From Clostridia bacterium (lineage in GTDB: Bacteria; Bacillota_A; Clostridia; Oscillospirales; Acutalibacteraceae), in the NCBI GenBank assembly GCA_017445685.1, contig JAFSTS010000116.1, positions 1-8,283 on the forward strand: a stretch of DNA of 8,283 nucleotides. Direction: 5' to 3'. This document shows positions 6,107 to 8,283 of this stretch, in pieces. Every line of letters begins with the position of its first letter. The stretch's first letter is position 1. The translations under genes were made by a program, and so were the position numbers. Under the pieces are notes generated by a model, which was not told where the DNA came from, did not search any database, and saw only the letters and a program-made list of their open reading frames with translations.

Positions 6107-6695
6107 AAAAGGTCTTTTGATAGTCCTGTCAGGCCCGTCGGGGTCAGGCAAGGATACTGTTCTTGACGAGCTTGCAAAGATAGTTCCGATACAGCGCTCA
6201 ATCTCCATGACGACGAGAGAAAAAAGGGATAACGAAGCAAACAACATTGACTACATTTTTGTTGACAGAGACTATTTTGAAAAAGCAATTAAAAATGACG
6301 ATGTTCTTGAATTTGTTGAGTATAGCGGAAACTATTACGGAACGCCGAAGGGCCCTATAGATCAGTGGCTTGAAGAAGGCAAAACAGTATTTTTGAAAAT
6401 TGAAGTCCGCGGAGCTGAAAACATCAAAAGGATTTATCCCGACGCTGTCACTGTGTTTATCGTTCCGCCTTCATTTGAAATACTCGAAAAAAGGCTCAGA
6501 AGAAGAAATTCAGACACAGAAGACGCTATTTCAAAGAGACTTGAAACTGCAAAATACGAGATCAAAAAAGCTTCCGATTTTGACTATGTTATAATCAATG
6601 ATGATCTTGAAAACGCGATATGCGACCTTGATACTATAATCAAAGCCGAAAGGCTCAGAACAAAAAATATTAAAAACATTTTAAGTGAGGTATAA
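6099..6695 (+). CDS. gmk: Guanylate kinase
   Basis: This 198-residue cytoplasmic enzyme phosphorylates GMP to GDP with ATP, a required step in GTP and dGTP synthesis. The Walker A loop GPSGSGKDT is at residues 12-20 (Lys18). The GMP-binding region is recognisable as [10 protein letters not shown]...IDYIFV (from about residue 40), then [10 protein letters not shown], and the lid region contains [15 protein letters not shown]. Length fits the family (about 190-210). Some normally conserved positions differ: Asp19 in the P-loop where Gly or Ser is usual, Asn for Gly in the segment before IDY, and IEVRGA where IDVQGA is common. These look like lineage variation rather than loss of function, since the key Lys, Arg and Tyr residues remain. 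The start overlaps remA by 8 bases, indicating coupled translation. rpoZ follows after 3 bases. Confidence 0.95.
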   Translation: MNKKGLLIVLSGPSGSGKDTVLDELAKIVPIQRSISMTTREKRDNEANNIDYIFVDRDYFEKAIKNDDVLEFVEYSGNYYGTPKGPIDQWLEEGKTVFLKIEVRGAENIKRIYPDAVTVFIVPPSFEILEKRLRRRNSDTEDAISKRLETAKYEIKKASDFDYVIINDDLENAICDLDTIIKAERLRTKNIKNILSEV

Positions 6696-6698
6696 AAA

Positions 6699-6908
6699 AT
6701 GCTTAATGCTGATTTGAACAAGGTACTTAAAGGAAAAACAAGCCGCTATTCTCTTGTTATCGCTACGGCGAAAAGAGCGAGAAGAATTGCAGAAGAGGCA
6801 GAAGAAAATAATGAGATAATCGTTGAAAAACCGGTTACTCTCGCACTTAACGAATTTATGGAGGGTAAATACGAAATCGTAGAGCCTGAGGAAATCAGAG
6901 ATCTTTAA
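6699..6908 (+). CDS. rpoZ: RNA polymerase omega subunit
   Basis: This 69-residue protein is the omega subunit, which helps fold and assemble the beta-prime subunit. The family core is clear: SRYSLVIATAKRARRIAEEA (15-34), then KPVTLALNEFMEGKYEI (44-60). In Bacillus and relatives omega is of this short length. It starts at ATG 6699 with GAGGT (6687-6691) 7 bases upstream, inside the last codons of gmk, whose stop is only 3 bases away. The gmk-rpoZ pairing is conserved very widely in bacteria, which supports both calls. Confidence 0.95.
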   Translation: MLNADLNKVLKGKTSRYSLVIATAKRARRIAEEAEENNEIIVEKPVTLALNEFMEGKYEIVEPEEIRDL

Positions 6909-6929
6909 TTTTAAAAAGGGGATGGGAAA

Positions 6930-8283
6930 ATGTTTGCTGAAATTGCTGTTGAAAACTTAACATACAGCGTTGACAAACTTTTTTCCTATTCAGTTCCTGA
7001 GCAGTTTGAAGACAAAGTTTTTGTTTCACAGCGTGTTCTCGTTCCTTTTGGACAGTCGAGAAAGCCGAAAATAGGCGTGATCGTCAACCTTACAGATCAA
7101 AAACCTTCCGATGTTAAGAGAATCAGAAAAATCAGTCAGCTTATCGACGATGAGCCGATTTTGAACGAAGAGATGATCTCTCTTGCAAAATGGATGAGCG
7201 AAAGATATTTCTGCACGGTTTTTGAATGCTGCAAGGCAATGCTTCCGTGCGGTATAAATTATAAACTGCGCGCTCAGTACGCTGTAAAGGATAAAAACGC
7301 AGATATTTCTTCCCTGAACGAAACTCAAAGAGAGATTTTTACCTTTTTATCAGGCGCAGACTCTTATGTTGAAAAACAAAAAATCTGTCAAAGTCTCGGC
7401 TTGTCTGAGGATATCAGAGATTTCGATATTCTTGAAAAGAAGGGTTTTTTGCTTCGCGCTTATGACGCAAAGAGAAATGTCGGTGAGCTTCATGAAAAGA
7501 TGATAAAGCTATCCGAAAACTACGAGGAGATCGTTTCTGTATCAAAGCTGACCGAAAAGCAAAAGAGCGTTGTCGAGCTGCTCAAAGAAGTTCAGACTGC
7601 GTCGGAAAAGGAAGTTTGCGTACTTTTAGGGATAACAAGCGCTGTTTGCAAAGCTCTTGAAAAAAAGGAGATCTGCGAAACATACGATCGTCCTGTTATG
7701 AGAAATCCTGTCGAACACGGTGCGGAATCGTTTGAAACAACACAGTTGTCCGATTTGCAGCAGGAGGTTTACGAAGGACTGAAGAGGTTCTGTTTTGACT
7801 GCCGTGACGGCGGCGGAGCAGCGCTGCTTTACGGCGTTACAGGAAGCGGCAAAACGAGAGTTTATCTCAAACTGATTCGTGATGTAGTCGATTCCGGCAG
7901 ATCTGTGATAGTCATGGTGCCGGAAATATCTCTCACTCCGCAGACGGTCGATATTTTCAAGCGAAGCTTCGGCAAAAAAATCGCTGTTTTTCACAGCGCT
8001 TTGTCCATGGGCGAGCGAGCCGATGAATTTAAACGCGTCAAAAGCGGCGAAGCTGTAATAGCTATAGGCACAAGATCTGCTGTTTTTGCTCCTTTTGAAA
8101 ATCTCGGTCTGATCATAATGGATGAGGAACAGGAACATACATATAAATCAGAAAGCAATCCCCGTTACCATGCCAGAGAAGTCGCAAAGTTTCGAGCGTC
8201 AAAAAACGGAGCGCTGCTTCTTATGGCGTCCGCTACGCCGAGCATAGAAAGCTATGCAAAGGCTAAAAGCGGAAAATATAAGC
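6930..8283 (+). CDS. priA: Primosomal protein N' (PriA replication-restart helicase), 3' truncated
   Basis: The frame is open from ATG 6930 to the window edge, giving 451 residues of a protein usually 700-830 long. The N-terminal 3'-DNA-binding domain (about 1-105) begins FAEIAVENLTYSVDKLFSYS and has VLVPFGQSRKPKIGVIV. A divergent winged-helix region follows at about 110-270. The superfamily 2 helicase core then shows GVTGSGKT (302-309, Walker A Lys308), VPEISLTPQ, IGTRSAVFAPF, the Walker B DEEQ (398-401) with EHTYK, PRYHAREVA, and motif III MASATPSIES. The zinc-binding region and helicase lobe 2 lie beyond the edge. PriA reloads the replisome at collapsed forks. AGGGG (6917-6921) lies 8 bases before ATG 6930. 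It is 21 bases after rpoZ, so it belongs to the same operon. coaBC, which sits between these genes in Bacillus, is absent. Confidence 0.95.
   Translation, partial: MFAEIAVENLTYSVDKLFSYSVPEQFEDKVFVSQRVLVPFGQSRKPKIGVIVNLTDQKPSDVKRIRKISQLIDDEPILNEEMISLAKWMSERYFCTVFECCKAMLPCGINYKLRAQYAVKDKNADISSLNETQREIFTFLSGADSYVEKQKICQSLGLSEDIRDFDILEKKGFLLRAYDAKRNVGELHEKMIKLSENYEEIVSVSKLTEKQKSVVELLKEVQTASEKEVCVLLGITSAVCKALEKKEICETYDRPVMRNPVEHGAESFETTQLSDLQQEVYEGLKRFCFDCRDGGGAALLYGVTGSGKTRVYLKLIRDVVDSGRSVIVMVPEISLTPQTVDIFKRSFGKKIAVFHSALSMGERADEFKRVKSGEAVIAIGTRSAVFAPFENLGLIIMDEEQEHTYKSESNPRYHAREVAKFRASKNGALLLMASATPSIESYAKAKSGKYK

Noticed and set aside
7026..8138. Two minus-strand open frames (7026-7328 and 7626-8138)
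   Set aside because: They lie entirely opposite priA, whose + strand frame shows strong helicase motifs throughout; the minus-strand translations have no family resemblance.

Overview
The window looks like chromosomal DNA from a low-to-mid GC, spore-forming or spore-ancestry member of the Clostridia, most likely in the Ruminococcaceae/Oscillospiraceae neighbourhood. This is inferred from the gene families (GerW, DacF, DUF2953, RemA, YicC/YloC), from Gram-positive Shine-Dalgarno sites, from TTG starts and from gene order. Every supported gene lies on the + strand, genes are tightly packed, and no stretch over 300 bases lacks a gene. I see no mobile element, CRISPR array, tRNA or rRNA.

Region 1 (1-4857) reads as one co-directional cluster. 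It opens with the C-terminal part of a DUF2953 (YtfI-like) protein whose reading frame is broken around a run of seven A. A secreted class-3-lipase-like hydrolase follows, then the spore protein GerW (YtfJ), a DacF-type D,D-carboxypeptidase, the ribosomal RNA pseudouridine synthase RluB, and a small cysteine-rich protein that I do not recognise. DUF2953, GerW, DacF and RluB are a familiar Firmicutes neighbourhood concerned with spore or envelope maturation. The lipase between DUF2953 and gerW is the unusual element.

Region 2 (4858-8283) begins with a near-consensus sigma-A promoter that has an extended -10. It then runs yicC, remA, gmk, rpoZ and priA with very short gaps and one overlap. This is the conserved core of the Bacillus yloC-remA-gmk-rpoZ-coaBC-priA operon, here without coaBC between rpoZ and priA. 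The products cover RNA cleavage, a biofilm/osmoregulation DNA-binding protein, GMP phosphorylation, the RNA polymerase omega subunit and replication restart. priA runs off the right edge.

The window is mostly housekeeping, and I do not see a convincing new multi-gene system. The points most worth a second look are the DUF2953 frame break, which falls exactly on a dnaX-type slippery heptamer (A AAA AAG), the secreted hydrolase in a spore-gene neighbourhood, a perfect hairpin that touches the dacF ribosome binding site, and the unrecognised cysteine-rich protein.
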